Of a DNA stretch of 64,000 nt, positions 1 to 8,800 are shown piece by piece. The DNA is from B3-G11 sp036985855 (GTDB taxonomy: Bacteria; Actinomycetota; Acidimicrobiia; Spongiisociales; UBA5794). Position 1 is the first letter of the stretch. The number at the start of each line of letters is the position of its first letter. A program made the position numbers and the translations under genes. The notes beneath the pieces are model-generated. The model saw only the letters and a program-made list of their open reading frames with translations. It was not told the DNA's origin and made no database searches. The stretch is taken from the NCBI GenBank assembly GCA_036985855.1, contig BTQL01000004.1, positions 19,571-83,570 on the forward strand. The letters run 5' to 3'.

Positions 1-549
1 GGTCTTCTGCTGGCGACAGGAATGCTGGTGGCGATCTGGCTGCTCGTATTGTGGGCGAAGAACGGAACCGACAACTCTGGAGATGACCTCACCGACATCG
101 TCGCGGATCCTGACAGGGTATGGATCGAGATTATCTACGGCATCGTGGCTCTTGTGGCGACCGTCGTCGCCGGCCAGCAATTGCTCGTTGGTGTCGTCTC
201 CATCGGGGAGACGATGGGCCTCTCCGTCGTGTTCATGGGCTTGATAACGGGTGTCGGCACAAGCCTTCCCGAGCTATCGGCTGCCCTTGCGGGAGCCAGA
301 CGAGGTGCATCGGATCTTGTACTCGGCAACGTCCTCGGTTCCAACGTCTTCAATTCGCTCGGTGTGGCCGGGCTAGCGGCGATCATCGGTCCAGGCGTGG
401 TTGATGGAGTACCAACGGTGCTGCTCGGATTGATGCTCCTGGCTGCTGTTTTCGCCGGTGTATTTGCGTATACATCCCAGCGAATCAACCGAATTGAAGG
501 ATCCATCCTCATCGGTACATTCCTCATCTACGCGTACCTTTCGCTGTGA
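1..549 (+). CDS. Sodium/calcium exchanger family membrane protein, C-terminal part
   Basis: The 5' end lies outside the window; the reading frame is open from base 1. The visible part is the second half of a CaCA-type cation exchanger. It carries the alpha-2 repeat signature GTSLPEL followed by GNVLGSNVFN, the motifs that line the ion path in this family. Several hydrophobic segments surround it, and the first visible residues (LLLATGMLVAIWLLVLW) form a membrane helix. Such proteins exchange Na+ or H+ for Ca2+ at the cytoplasmic membrane. The stop codon overlaps the GTG start of the polymerase X gene (GTGA), so the two are probably co-transcribed. Ion specificity cannot be read from this fragment. 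Confidence 0.85.
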   Translation, partial: GLLLATGMLVAIWLLVLWAKNGTDNSGDDLTDIVADPDRVWIEIIYGIVALVATVVAGQQLLVGVVSIGETMGLSVVFMGLITGVGTSLPELSAALAGARRGASDLVLGNVLGSNVFNSLGVAGLAAIIGPGVVDGVPTVLLGLMLLAAVFAGVFAYTSQRINRIEGSILIGTFLIYAYLSL

Positions 550-2291
550 CGCCGTCAAACGAATCCGTGGTCGCGGCTCTTCGCCTGCTCGTTGCATACA
601 CGAAGCTCGAAGATGGCCAGAGTCAATCGTTTCGAACTCGCGCGTATGAGAAGGCAATCGACGCCATCGCAGCAACATCGGAGCCCGTCGGGGAGATGTC
701 TGTATCCGAGCTGACCAAGATCGATGGTGTCGGTGACAGTACGGCCCGCAAGATCGTGGAGTTCGCATCGAACGGGAGCATCGCCAAGGTAGAGCGGCTC
801 AAGAAGCAGTTCCCTCCGACAATGCTCGACCTCATGCGCATTCCGGGCCTCGGCCCCAAGACCGTGCTTCTCCTCCAGAACAGCCTGGGGGTCGTGGACG
901 TCCCTGCCCTCACCGAGGCGATCGAGAGACAACAGCTTCGGACGCTCCCTGGACTGGGGCCGAAGTCTGAAGCGAAGATCGCGCAGGCGATATCGCTCCT
1001 TGGCATCCACTCGGACGAGACCAGAACACCGATTGCTGAAGCCATGGATATCGCACGACGAGTCGTCGCGGAGCTCAAGGACGTCGAGGGTGTGCATACG
1101 GTGGACTACGCGGGCAGTCTGCGCAGGCTGACAGAAACCATCGGTGACGTCGATATCCTCGTCACAGCCGGAGCCGAATCGCCCGTGGTGGAACGATTTC
1201 TGGCGCTCCCTGGTGTTACAGCGGTCCTCGGATCTGGCTCGACGAAGGCTTCGGTGGTGATCGATGACCGAATGCAGGTCGATCTTCGCGTCGTACCCGA
1301 AGCTGCCTTCGGTGCTGCCCTTCTGTACTTCACCGGTTCGAAGGCCCATAACATCGCGTTGCGCCAACGTGCGCTCAACAGGGGTCTCACCCTCAATGAA
1401 TATTCGCTCTCTGAGGTCGGAAGCGCAGCCGTGGTGGCCGCGTCGACCGAGGCCGATATCTACCACAGACTCGACCTTGCCTGGATCACTCCCGAGCTGA
1501 GGGAAGACACAGGCGAGATAGCTGCTGCTGATTCCGGTTCGCTTCCCATGCCGATAGCGGTTGGCGACCTGCGCGGTGATCTCCATGTTCACACTGACTG
1601 GTCCGGTGACGGTCGAAGCACCATCTCAGAGATGCTTGACACCGCCGTCTCGCGAGGTCTCGAATACGTCTCCATAACCGATCACGCAGAGAACCTCGCC
1701 ATGAACGGTCTTTCAAGGAAGCGCATGCTCGAGCAGCGCGCGGTGATCGAAGAGATGCGAGCGCACTATCCGGGCCTGACGATCCTGCACGGGGCGGAGT
1801 TGAATATCGGTGCAGATGGTTCAATCGACTATGACAGCGAGTTCCTTGCACGGTTCGATTTCGGTGTTGCGTCGATCCATTCTCACTTCGATCTCTCGCC
1901 GCAAGACCAGACAGATCGTCTGATCGCGGCGATACGTAATCCTGCCGTCAACGTGATCGGTCATCCAAGTGGTCGAATGATCGGCCGGAGACCAGGGGTC
2001 CCCTTCGATGGCGATGCGGTCTTCGAAGCGGCGGCTGGTTCAGGTACCGCGCTGGAGATCAACAGCCATCTCCACCGCCTCGACCTGCAAGCGTCTCACC
2101 TACGTCGGGCCGTTGAGACCTCGGAAGTGATGTTCGCGATATCGACCGATGCGCACCACGCGTCGGCATACAGCAACGTGAAATGGGGTGCGGCCCTGGC
2201 CCGAAAGGGATGGGTTCCTCTGGGAAGGGTTGTCAACGCGCTCGAAACACAGACCTTTCTCGATTGGGTTGACAGAAAGCGGAACTCATGA
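546..2291 (+). CDS. polX: DNA polymerase X family protein with C-terminal PHP domain
   Basis: This 581-residue protein has the bacterial PolX layout. N-terminal helix-hairpin-helix motifs (IDGVGDSTARKIVEFA, IPGLGPKTVLLL, LPGLGPKSEAKIA) precede a nucleotidyltransferase core with GSLRRLTETIGDVDILV, where the DxD pair binds catalytic metal. The C-terminal PHP phosphoesterase domain (about residues 340-575) has DLHVHTDWSGDG, ITDHAE, GAELNI, SIHSH, GHPSGR and STDAHH, so its metal ligands look intact. Family members fill short gaps in base-excision repair and have 3'-5' exonuclease or AP-endonuclease activity from the PHP part. The GTG start overlaps the upstream stop, which supports this start and an operon. 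Confidence 0.95.
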   Translation: MTPSNESVVAALRLLVAYTKLEDGQSQSFRTRAYEKAIDAIAATSEPVGEMSVSELTKIDGVGDSTARKIVEFASNGSIAKVERLKKQFPPTMLDLMRIPGLGPKTVLLLQNSLGVVDVPALTEAIERQQLRTLPGLGPKSEAKIAQAISLLGIHSDETRTPIAEAMDIARRVVAELKDVEGVHTVDYAGSLRRLTETIGDVDILVTAGAESPVVERFLALPGVTAVLGSGSTKASVVIDDRMQVDLRVVPEAAFGAALLYFTGSKAHNIALRQRALNRGLTLNEYSLSEVGSAAVVAASTEADIYHRLDLAWITPELREDTGEIAAADSGSLPMPIAVGDLRGDLHVHTDWSGDGRSTISEMLDTAVSRGLEYVSITDHAENLAMNGLSRKRMLEQRAVIEEMRAHYPGLTILHGAELNIGADGSIDYDSEFLARFDFGVASIHSHFDLSPQDQTDRLIAAIRNPAVNVIGHPSGRMIGRRPGVPFDGDAVFEAAAGSGTALEINSHLHRLDLQASHLRRAVETSEVMFAISTDAHHASAYSNVKWGAALARKGWVPLGRVVNALETQTFLDWVDRKRNS

Positions 2292-2316
2292 CGTCGCTGT
2301 TCCGTTGTAACCGCTG

Positions 2317-3864
2317 ATGCGGAAGGACACGATGGATTTCAGTGCGCGCCGTCGCTCGGCATGGTCGGGTACTGCTGGCGTTGCGGTGGCGCTCGGAGCT
2401 ACGGAACTCTTCGCAGGTCTCTCGAGCACTATTCCCTCTGCGATCTCGTCGATTGGCGCGGTGGTCGTTGAAATCTCCCCCGGATGGCTCGAGTCTTTCG
2501 CCATTGCAACGTTCGGTACCGCGGACAAGGCTGCGCTCGGCATCGGGATCTTCGTGACGGCGCTGATCGTCGGATGGTTCCTCGGCCGGGCGTCGACAAA
2601 CACCCCCGTTCCGATCACCCTCGGGTTCCTTGGTTTTGCCGTGCTTGGCATTGCCGCAGAGCTCGCCGAGGTCGGCGCTGAAGCAGTTGTGGTGGTTTTG
2701 ACCACTCTCATATCTGCAACTGCAGGAGTACTCACCTGGTACGGCTTCAAGGAATGGACCGCAGCGCGAGACCACGAGATCACCGACACTGATGTCCCGA
2801 GCATCCAACGTCGCAGGCTGTTGCTTGCTGTTGGAGCAGCTGCCGTGGTGTCGACCGTGGCTGTCGGCATCGGGAGATCGATGATCAGATCGAGAGCAGA
2901 GGCCCAGATCGCGGCGCTCGAACTTCCGGAGCCCAAAGAGGTAGCGCTCGATCCTACGGAAGCGAACGACTTCGACCTTTCCGGCGTCCTGCCGATCGTC
3001 GTTCCGAGCTCGATCTTCTATCGGATCGATACTGCGCTCGTTGTACCGACCGTTGACCCCGATGATTGGACCCTCACGGTCCACGGCATGGTCGACAACG
3101 AGGTTGTGCTCTCGTACGGCGATCTGCTCGGCATGCCCCTGGTCGAGCGATACACGACGCTCTCGTGCGTGTCCAACGAGGTAGGGGACAGGCTGGTAGG
3201 CAATGCGCTTTGGACGGGAGTCCTCCTTACCGACATTCTCGAACAGGCAGGGGTCCAAGATGGAGCAGATCAACTCGTGGGACGATCCGTGGACGGGTGG
3301 ACCGCGGGGTTCCCGACCGAGCTCGCCTTCGACGGCCGTGATGCCCTGGTCGCCGTTGGCATGAACCGTGAGGTGCTACCGGCGAATCACGGCTTTCCTG
3401 CAAGGCTTGTCGTGCCCGGTCTCTACGGATATGTTTCTGCGACGAAGTGGCTCTCTGAGATCGAGCTGACAACGTGGGATGCGTTCGACGGATTCTGGAT
3501 TCCGCGTGGCTGGTCGAAGGTGGGTCCGATCAAGACACAGTCGCGAATTGACCGCCCGAAGAATCGTTCGAAGATCGACGCCGGCAGATACACATTCGGA
3601 GGGGTCGCATGGGCTCCAACCCGCGGTATCGAACGCGTCGAAGTACAGATAGATGGGCGTCCATGGGAAGTTGCCGAGCTCACCGTGCCTCTATCGACCG
3701 ATAGCTGGGTTCAGTGGGCCTTCGAGGCAGACATCGAGCAGGGCGACCACACCGTTGCGGTGCGAGCGACGGATGGCAGCGGCGCGACCCAGCCAGAAGG
3801 ACCGGTCGCACCGAGGCCGAACGGAGCCGAGGGCTGGCACGCGATTCGATTCGTCAGCGCTTGA
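2317..3864 (+). CDS. Membrane-anchored sulfite oxidase-family molybdopterin oxidoreductase
   Basis: The 515-residue protein starts with a hydrophobic region of several membrane helices (about residues 15-180, the last near LLLAVGAAAVVSTVAVGIG). An extracytoplasmic Moco domain follows, with LSCVSNEVGDRLVGN (the Cys is the expected molybdenum ligand) and NHGFPARLVVPGLYGY. A C-terminal Mo-co dimerisation (Ig-like) domain comes last, with GGVAWAPTRGIERVEVQIDG. It belongs to the sulfite oxidase/YedY superfamily. The combination of an N-terminal multi-helix anchor with the dimerisation domain is common in actinobacterial homologues. The substrate is unknown. It lies 25 bp after polX on the same strand. 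A second ATG five codons downstream is also possible as start. Confidence 0.85.
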   Translation: MRKDTMDFSARRRSAWSGTAGVAVALGATELFAGLSSTIPSAISSIGAVVVEISPGWLESFAIATFGTADKAALGIGIFVTALIVGWFLGRASTNTPVPITLGFLGFAVLGIAAELAEVGAEAVVVVLTTLISATAGVLTWYGFKEWTAARDHEITDTDVPSIQRRRLLLAVGAAAVVSTVAVGIGRSMIRSRAEAQIAALELPEPKEVALDPTEANDFDLSGVLPIVVPSSIFYRIDTALVVPTVDPDDWTLTVHGMVDNEVVLSYGDLLGMPLVERYTTLSCVSNEVGDRLVGNALWTGVLLTDILEQAGVQDGADQLVGRSVDGWTAGFPTELAFDGRDALVAVGMNREVLPANHGFPARLVVPGLYGYVSATKWLSEIELTTWDAFDGFWIPRGWSKVGPIKTQSRIDRPKNRSKIDAGRYTFGGVAWAPTRGIERVEVQIDGRPWEVAELTVPLSTDSWVQWAFEADIEQGDHTVAVRATDGSGATQPEGPVAPRPNGAEGWHAIRFVSA

Positions 3865-3922
3865 CCCCCGACCGAATCGTCCCCGACGCTAGATCGTACG
3901 CTCGCTGAGTTCGCGTGCGGTC

Positions 3923-6487
3923 TCAGGGAACGAGCACCAGCGTTGCTTCTGCGTCGGCCTCGATGTCGTCCTTGGCCCATAACATCGGGACGGTCTCGCC
4001 TTTCAGCCAAAGCGGGGCCATGTCGATGTAGTGCTTGTTGTCGATATGACCTGACTGGCCCGTCGTATGGATTGCGCGTGATTGTGTCAGGTCGCCAAGG
4101 TCCACAAGCATGCGCATCGAAGGGAGCCAGTTGACGTCGTATCCCTCGGTGGCGTCCCATCCAACCGCATTCACCACAGATGTTGCTCCGCTTGCGGGGA
4201 ATGGACCGCGGTTGAAGCGATCTTCGATGATGCCGATCCCTGACTTCCCGAGAGTTTGGTTGACGAAGATCATGCGGTGCAGCTCGCCCCACGTCCAGCC
4301 CCCGACGTCTGACCCCATTCGGTCACGTGCTTCGCTGACTCCTGCGAAGAATGCGGCGACGATCATGTCATCTCTCGTCTCGACATCGGATGTGTTCACG
4401 TCGTCCCAGAACTCGTCCTCGGGATTGTCGACGAGGCTGTACATCACCTCGAACCAACGTGAACCGCCACTCGGGGCGATGTCTTCGGGTAGCTCGTCGT
4501 TGAACGTCAGATCGAGAAGGTTGCGCCAGGTCGTATTCCATACGGCGGCACCGGTGCTCTCCGCGAAGTTCTGGAGATCCCAGTCGAGTAGCTCGTTGAG
4601 CGCCTCGCTCTCGACATCCTCTAGATTGATTTCGCTCGCCTTCATCGCGGCCTCGAGGAACGGGATGATGCGTTGGGCGTTGAGGTCGTAGCTGTCGAAT
4701 TGGATTGTTGCGTTCCCCTCGGTCCCGATACCAAAGTTCGACGTCACGAGATCAACGATCCTCCGTGCCCTGTAACCGTAGGACCAGTCCTTGGTGATCA
4801 GGTATGGATAGCTGCCATCGATCACTGCGTTGTTCGCGGTAACGATGTACCCAGACGGTGGGTTGAAGACATACGGGAGCTCTCCATACGGGATGAAACC
4901 CGTCCACTCGTACTCCCCCGACCATCCCGGAACCGGCAATGTTCCATCGCCTTTGGACCGGATAGGTATATTGCCGGGCATCTGATAGCCGATGTTGCCT
5001 TTGGTGTCCGCATATAGGAGGTTCTGTGAGGGAACTGCGAACAGCAACGCCGCTTCGCGGAACTCTTCGAAGTTGCTAGCAGTATTGATGCCGAGGATCG
5101 GGCCGGCGATCGAAGGAACCTCGTCGAGGGCTGTCCAGCGCATCGCGACCTCGAACTGTTCCGGTTTGGCTAGTCCGGTATCAGCGAAGTCATCGAGAGG
5201 TTCGTAGATGCCCGAGAGGATCGGTCCGTGGATAGTTGATCGCACCTCGATCTGAACGTCATCACCTCCCGCGACAGTGAGTGTTTCCGTACGGACGTCC
5301 ATATCGAGCCACTCGCCCCTGTATTCGTATTGGTTCGGATTCTCAGGGTTGATCTTCTCGATGTAGAGGTCCTGAACATCTGGACCGACGTTGGTGAAAC
5401 CCCAAGCGATATCCGCGTTGTGTCCGATGATGACTCCGGGTACACCAGCGAAGGAGAACCCCGCAACGTCGTATGGGCAATCATCCGATACAGAATTGCA
5501 GTGCAGCCCTACTTGGTACCAGATCGAGGGCATCTGAGCCGAGAGGTGAGGATCGTTCATGAGGAGCGGACTCCCGGTGTCAGTGAACTTCCCTGCTATC
5601 GCCCATGAGTTCGAACCGATTCCGGATTCTAGATCTCCGCCGGCAATCCGAGAGAGAGCATCAATCGCATATGCTGCGGACCGAAGTGGAGTCTGAAGTG
5701 CCTCTGATGTGAGCACGGTCGCCCCGACTCCGCTCGCTGATGTCGAGCCCGAGTCCACGATATATGGATTTCGGTCGCCTGGGTATTCGGGATAGAGCTG
5801 GTCGACGCGCTCTGAGGACATCACCCCGAGGGCGAGTGCCCTTCCGATTTCGGCGCCGTGATTTCCGCTGAGATCCCACGACATCACCTTTCCCCACGCA
5901 AGTGATTGGGCGGGTGTCCATGGCTCGGGTGTGTAGTTGCGATTGGTGAGCTCGAGGATCGAGTACTCGAAAGACAGATCCGCCGGCGATTGTGTGGCGA
6001 GGTACGCGTTGACGCCGGCGGCGTAGGACTCGAGCAGCGACTTCAGCTCCGGCGTTTCGGAGGCGAATTGAGCCTCGGCCTGCCGACCCCAGCCCATCGT
6101 CCGCAGAAAGGCGTCGGTCTCGATCGAGTCTTCGCCGAACATCTCAGACAAAGTGCCATATGAGATGTGGCGCCAGAAGTCCATCTGATAAAAGCGATCC
6201 TGGGCGTGGACATAACCCTGGGCCATCATGAGGTCCTCGGCCGAATCTGCGTAGATGTGCGGAATGCCCAGCGAGTCGCGGATCACCGTAACCGACCCGG
6301 ACAGACCTTCGATCTGAATCGTCCCATCCACCTGTGGAAAGGCGCGGTGAACCGAGACCTGAGCGAATGCAATCGCAAGAACGACGAAGGCAACGAGCAG
6401 GCCAAGGAACGTCCATAGGAGTTTCTTGAAGACTCCTTTCTTCTTCGACTCGTCCCGATTCGGTAGCGTCGATTGCGAATCGCCCAT
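3923..6487 (-). CDS. Penicillin acylase family Ntn-hydrolase
   Basis: This 854-residue protein is a penicillin/acyl-homoserine-lactone acylase-type amidase (peptidase S45). An N-terminal membrane or signal helix (residues about 22-43) is followed by the alpha-chain region with DSLGIPHIYADSAEDLMMAQG. The likely self-cleavage site is at ESGIG/SNSWAIAG, making Ser292 the N-terminal nucleophile of the beta chain. Other family motifs are NDPHL and GFTNVGPDVQDLY. It should be exported and matured outside the membrane. The ATG at 6487 was chosen because the longer frame adds 63 residues with no homology and would overlap the divergent bpa promoter and start. Family members cleave amides of hydrophobic acyl groups; the real substrate cannot be told. 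Confidence 0.9.
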   Translation of the reverse strand: MGDSQSTLPNRDESKKKGVFKKLLWTFLGLLVAFVVLAIAFAQVSVHRAFPQVDGTIQIEGLSGSVTVIRDSLGIPHIYADSAEDLMMAQGYVHAQDRFYQMDFWRHISYGTLSEMFGEDSIETDAFLRTMGWGRQAEAQFASETPELKSLLESYAAGVNAYLATQSPADLSFEYSILELTNRNYTPEPWTPAQSLAWGKVMSWDLSGNHGAEIGRALALGVMSSERVDQLYPEYPGDRNPYIVDSGSTSASGVGATVLTSEALQTPLRSAAYAIDALSRIAGGDLESGIGSNSWAIAGKFTDTGSPLLMNDPHLSAQMPSIWYQVGLHCNSVSDDCPYDVAGFSFAGVPGVIIGHNADIAWGFTNVGPDVQDLYIEKINPENPNQYEYRGEWLDMDVRTETLTVAGGDDVQIEVRSTIHGPILSGIYEPLDDFADTGLAKPEQFEVAMRWTALDEVPSIAGPILGINTASNFEEFREAALLFAVPSQNLLYADTKGNIGYQMPGNIPIRSKGDGTLPVPGWSGEYEWTGFIPYGELPYVFNPPSGYIVTANNAVIDGSYPYLITKDWSYGYRARRIVDLVTSNFGIGTEGNATIQFDSYDLNAQRIIPFLEAAMKASEINLEDVESEALNELLDWDLQNFAESTGAAVWNTTWRNLLDLTFNDELPEDIAPSGGSRWFEVMYSLVDNPEDEFWDDVNTSDVETRDDMIVAAFFAGVSEARDRMGSDVGGWTWGELHRMIFVNQTLGKSGIGIIEDRFNRGPFPASGATSVVNAVGWDATEGYDVNWLPSMRMLVDLGDLTQSRAIHTTGQSGHIDNKHYIDMAPLWLKGETVPMLWAKDDIEADAEATLVLVP

Positions 6488-6527
6488 GAGGCGGCATCGT
6501 ACCGGTCGCGGTGAAACCGTGTCGCCG

Positions 6528-6533
6528 TATGCT
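6528..6533 (+). promoter_or_regulatory. -10 box of leaderless bpa promoter
   Basis: TATGCT lies exactly 6 nt before the ATG at 6540 and no Shine-Dalgarno sequence is present, so transcription probably starts at the start codon. Confidence 0.5.
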
Positions 6534-6539
6534 TGGCGC

Positions 6540-7028
6540 ATGGATTCTGAACCCAAAGCAATCGCATCGAAAACGGTCACGCCTGAGGTCGTGACCGAGT
6601 CAACACAGACCGAGGATCGCGAAGATTCGCGGCCACACGTTTCTGAGCCATCGAAACTGATCCGCATTGCTTCCATGACGAGGGCGATGCTCGATGAGGT
6701 GAGAGAGGCTCCTCTCGACGAAGCGGGTAGGCAGCGATTGGTTGCTATCTACGACCAGTCCATCGACGAGCTGCGCGACGTTCTTTCGGACGATCTCGTC
6801 GAGGAGCTCGACGCCGTGTTCATTCCGATCACTGAGTTGCCCTCAGAGGCTGAGCTTCGTATCGCCCAGGCTCAGCTCGTCGGATGGCTCGAAGGCCTCT
6901 TCCACGGGATTCAAGCTTCGTTGATAAGCCAGCAGATGGCTGCGTCATCCCAGCTCGAGCGTATGCGCCAACAAAAGGCGCTTGAGGGCGGCGATGCGGA
7001 CGATCGCGGGAACGGCCTCTATCTCTAG
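6540..7028 (+). CDS. bpa: Bacterial proteasome activator (Bpa/PafE family)
   Basis: The 162-residue protein matches the Bpa (PafE, DUF2587) family. It has a disordered charged N-terminus, then the four-helix region starting near LIRIASMTRAMLDEVREAPLD and running through SELRIAQAQLVGWLEGLFHGIQ. The C-terminal tail ends in GLYL. In mycobacteria Bpa forms a dodecameric ring that opens the 20S proteasome gate, independent of ATP, by inserting its C-terminal tail (GQYL in M. tuberculosis). Here the last three residues, L-Y-L, fit the hydrophobic-Tyr-X (HbYX) gate-opening consensus directly. The ATG at 6540 is 6 nt after a -10 box and is preferred over longer in-frame starts. The proteasome core genes are not in the window. 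Confidence 0.85.
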   Translation: MDSEPKAIASKTVTPEVVTESTQTEDREDSRPHVSEPSKLIRIASMTRAMLDEVREAPLDEAGRQRLVAIYDQSIDELRDVLSDDLVEELDAVFIPITELPSEAELRIAQAQLVGWLEGLFHGIQASLISQQMAASSQLERMRQQKALEGGDADDRGNGLYL

Positions 7029-7142
7029 AGTGCACCGTTCGCAGTGCGGTGTTCATAGTCAGAATCCGTGTGAAGACCGTCCTGCCGTCCCTTGGAGGGC
7101 CGTAGGCGCCATGGGGGTGGACCTCGGTCGATTCCAATCCTC

Positions 7143-7148
7143 TAGTGT
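7143..7148 (+). promoter_or_regulatory. -10 box of leaderless PAC2-gene promoter
   Basis: TAGTGT is followed by exactly 6 nt and then the ATG at 7155; no ribosome binding site is seen. Confidence 0.45.
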
Positions 7149-7154
7149 GAAGCC

Positions 7155-8009
7155 ATGACGCTCTACACACTGCATACTCCTCCACCGATGAAGAGTCCCA
7201 TTCTTGTTTTCGGTCTTGCGGGATGGGGAGATGCCGCTTCGGCTGCGAGTGATGCCGCCGATTGGCTCGCGGAAGACGGACAACCGATCGTCACTTTCGA
7301 TCCTGACTCGGTTTTCGATTATCGGTCCAACCGCCCGATCCTCAGATTCAGCGCAGGGGAAGCTCAGTCGCTCGCTTGGCCTCGTATGGAGATCGTACAT
7401 GTGCGGCCCTCCGGGAGGGATGTACTTGTCATGGTTGGCAACGAGCCTGATTACGCGTGGGCTCGTATCAGCGACGCGCTGGGGGATCTTGTGCAGCACC
7501 TCGACGTCGCTCATCTCGTGACACTCGGATCTGTTCCGACGCCTGTTCGGCACGGACTGGACACCGCTGTGTTTTGCACGACGTCAGACCCCAGGTTGCT
7601 CTTGCCGGGCGACGAGATGCTCATGGATGAGATCATCGTGCCTGCGGCAGCCGGGACCGTGTTCCGCTCAGCCGTACAGGATGTCGGCGTCGAGGCGATC
7701 GGGTACTGGGCACAGGTTCCGCAGTATGTCGGAAGACCGTATCACCCTGCGGTCCTGGGTTTGTTGGGAAAGGTATCTGCCCAGATCGGTGCAGAGTTCG
7801 ACGTTGCCGAAATGGAGGAGGAGGCACGAGTGCAGATCGATCGTCTTGATGAGATCATCTCGCAGCGGTCGGCGGCTGCTGAGTTCATCGAAGGACTCGA
7901 GGACCGTGTTGGCACGACGTCGAAGGTCCCGGACGATCTACCGACTGCCGACGAGATTGCTGATGAGGTACTCAAGTTCCTTCAGAATCCGGACGCCGAA
8001 GAAAACTGA
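7155..8009 (+). CDS. PAC2 family protein
   Basis: The 284-residue protein has the PAC2 (proteasome assembly chaperone 2-like) layout found in actinobacteria and archaea. It opens with PILVFGLAGWGDAASAASDAADWL and continues with VTFDPDSVFDYRSNRP, where the DYR motif is typical. MLVTLGSV-type beta strands follow (VTLGSVPTPVRHG), then a helical C-terminus. Archaeal and eukaryotic relatives assist 20S proteasome assembly; the bacterial role is unproven. The gene is directly downstream of bpa, with 126 bp and its own leaderless promoter between them, which makes a link to the proteasome plausible. The C-terminal 60 residues are acidic and predicted helical. Confidence 0.85.
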   Translation: MTLYTLHTPPPMKSPILVFGLAGWGDAASAASDAADWLAEDGQPIVTFDPDSVFDYRSNRPILRFSAGEAQSLAWPRMEIVHVRPSGRDVLVMVGNEPDYAWARISDALGDLVQHLDVAHLVTLGSVPTPVRHGLDTAVFCTTSDPRLLLPGDEMLMDEIIVPAAAGTVFRSAVQDVGVEAIGYWAQVPQYVGRPYHPAVLGLLGKVSAQIGAEFDVAEMEEEARVQIDRLDEIISQRSAAAEFIEGLEDRVGTTSKVPDDLPTADEIADEVLKFLQNPDAEEN

Positions 8010-8072
8010 TTCCGTCGGTTCCCAGATCGCTCGGCCAGGCGACCTCGATGGCGTGCGCGAGTGTTCGTAGCT

Positions 8073-8672
8073 CTAGCTTCCCAGGATCCCTACGAAGAGA
8101 GTCATGACGGCGAGAACTGCCGTGACGGCGATCATCGCCCAAACGGACCAGGTCAAGCCTTTGACCGAGCTGATCTGATCGCGCAGAGCAGCGGTTAGGG
8201 CAGCAAGTTCAGCGTCCGAGGCGCTCGCGACAGGTGCGGGTTTCGCCGTAGTACTTTCGACGACAGCCGTGGCGTTTTCGACGGACTTCGTGGGCTTTCC
8301 CTTGTCCTTCTTTGGTTCTTCCGGCATGACGAACGCGTCGATTTCGTCTTGAATCGAATCGTCCAGTGACCCATCGGGGCCGGCCAGAGGCATGAACGAG
8401 ACGGTTTCTCCGTCGGTCGGATGCCCGAGATAGAGGGTGGTTGGTCCGGTGATGACTGTCGTCTGGATCCGCTGGCCGTCAGAGAAGATGCCATTGCGGC
8501 TGCCGGCGTCCTCGACCTTCCAAACGGTTCCATCGAAGGAGGCCACAGCGTGTTTTCGGGATATCCCGGGTCGAACGATTCGTATGGTTGAGGCAGCGTC
8601 TGAGCCGATGAGGGCAGTGGCGTCATCGTCGACGGTCGTTTCGCTTCCTTGGTAGATGATTTTCAGTGGCAC
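8073..8672 (-). CDS. FHA domain protein with C-terminal membrane anchor
   Basis: Residues about 1-95 form a forkhead-associated domain: GSDAASTIRIVRPGISRKHA and WKVEDAGSRNGIFSDGQRI hold the conserved Gly, Ser-Arg-x-His and Asn-Gly residues that bind phosphothreonine. A charged Lys/Pro/Thr-rich linker follows (about 125-160), and the protein ends with one membrane helix (WSVWAMIAVTAVLAVMTLFVGIL). It is therefore probably a cytoplasmic FHA reader tethered at the membrane, likely under a Ser/Thr kinase that is not in the window. The start is GTG at 8672. The gene is convergent with the PAC2 gene. Confidence 0.85.
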   Translation of the reverse strand: MPLKIIYQGSETTVDDDATALIGSDAASTIRIVRPGISRKHAVASFDGTVWKVEDAGSRNGIFSDGQRIQTTVITGPTTLYLGHPTDGETVSFMPLAGPDGSLDDSIQDEIDAFVMPEEPKKDKGKPTKSVENATAVVESTTAKPAPVASASDAELAALTAALRDQISSVKGLTWSVWAMIAVTAVLAVMTLFVGILGS

Positions 8673-8800
8673 GTCGCCCCCCGGGTGACTTCGATGCAGG
8701 TCACATGAGCGTAGCCCACCTGTGTTTCTGGAACGAACATCTTCGGGACGGGCAGCGGCACTAGCCTGATGACTACAGATTCCGAGGAGGAGGTCCGCCC

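Noticed and set aside
555..3273. Long antisense frames opposite polX and the molybdoenzyme gene
   Set aside because: Low-complexity Arg/His-rich products with no domains, opposite clearly conserved genes.
6488..6676. N-terminal extension of penicillin acylase by 63 residues
   Set aside because: It would cover the divergent bpa start and promoter and has no signal-peptide or family similarity; the ATG at 6487 directly precedes a proper signal anchor.
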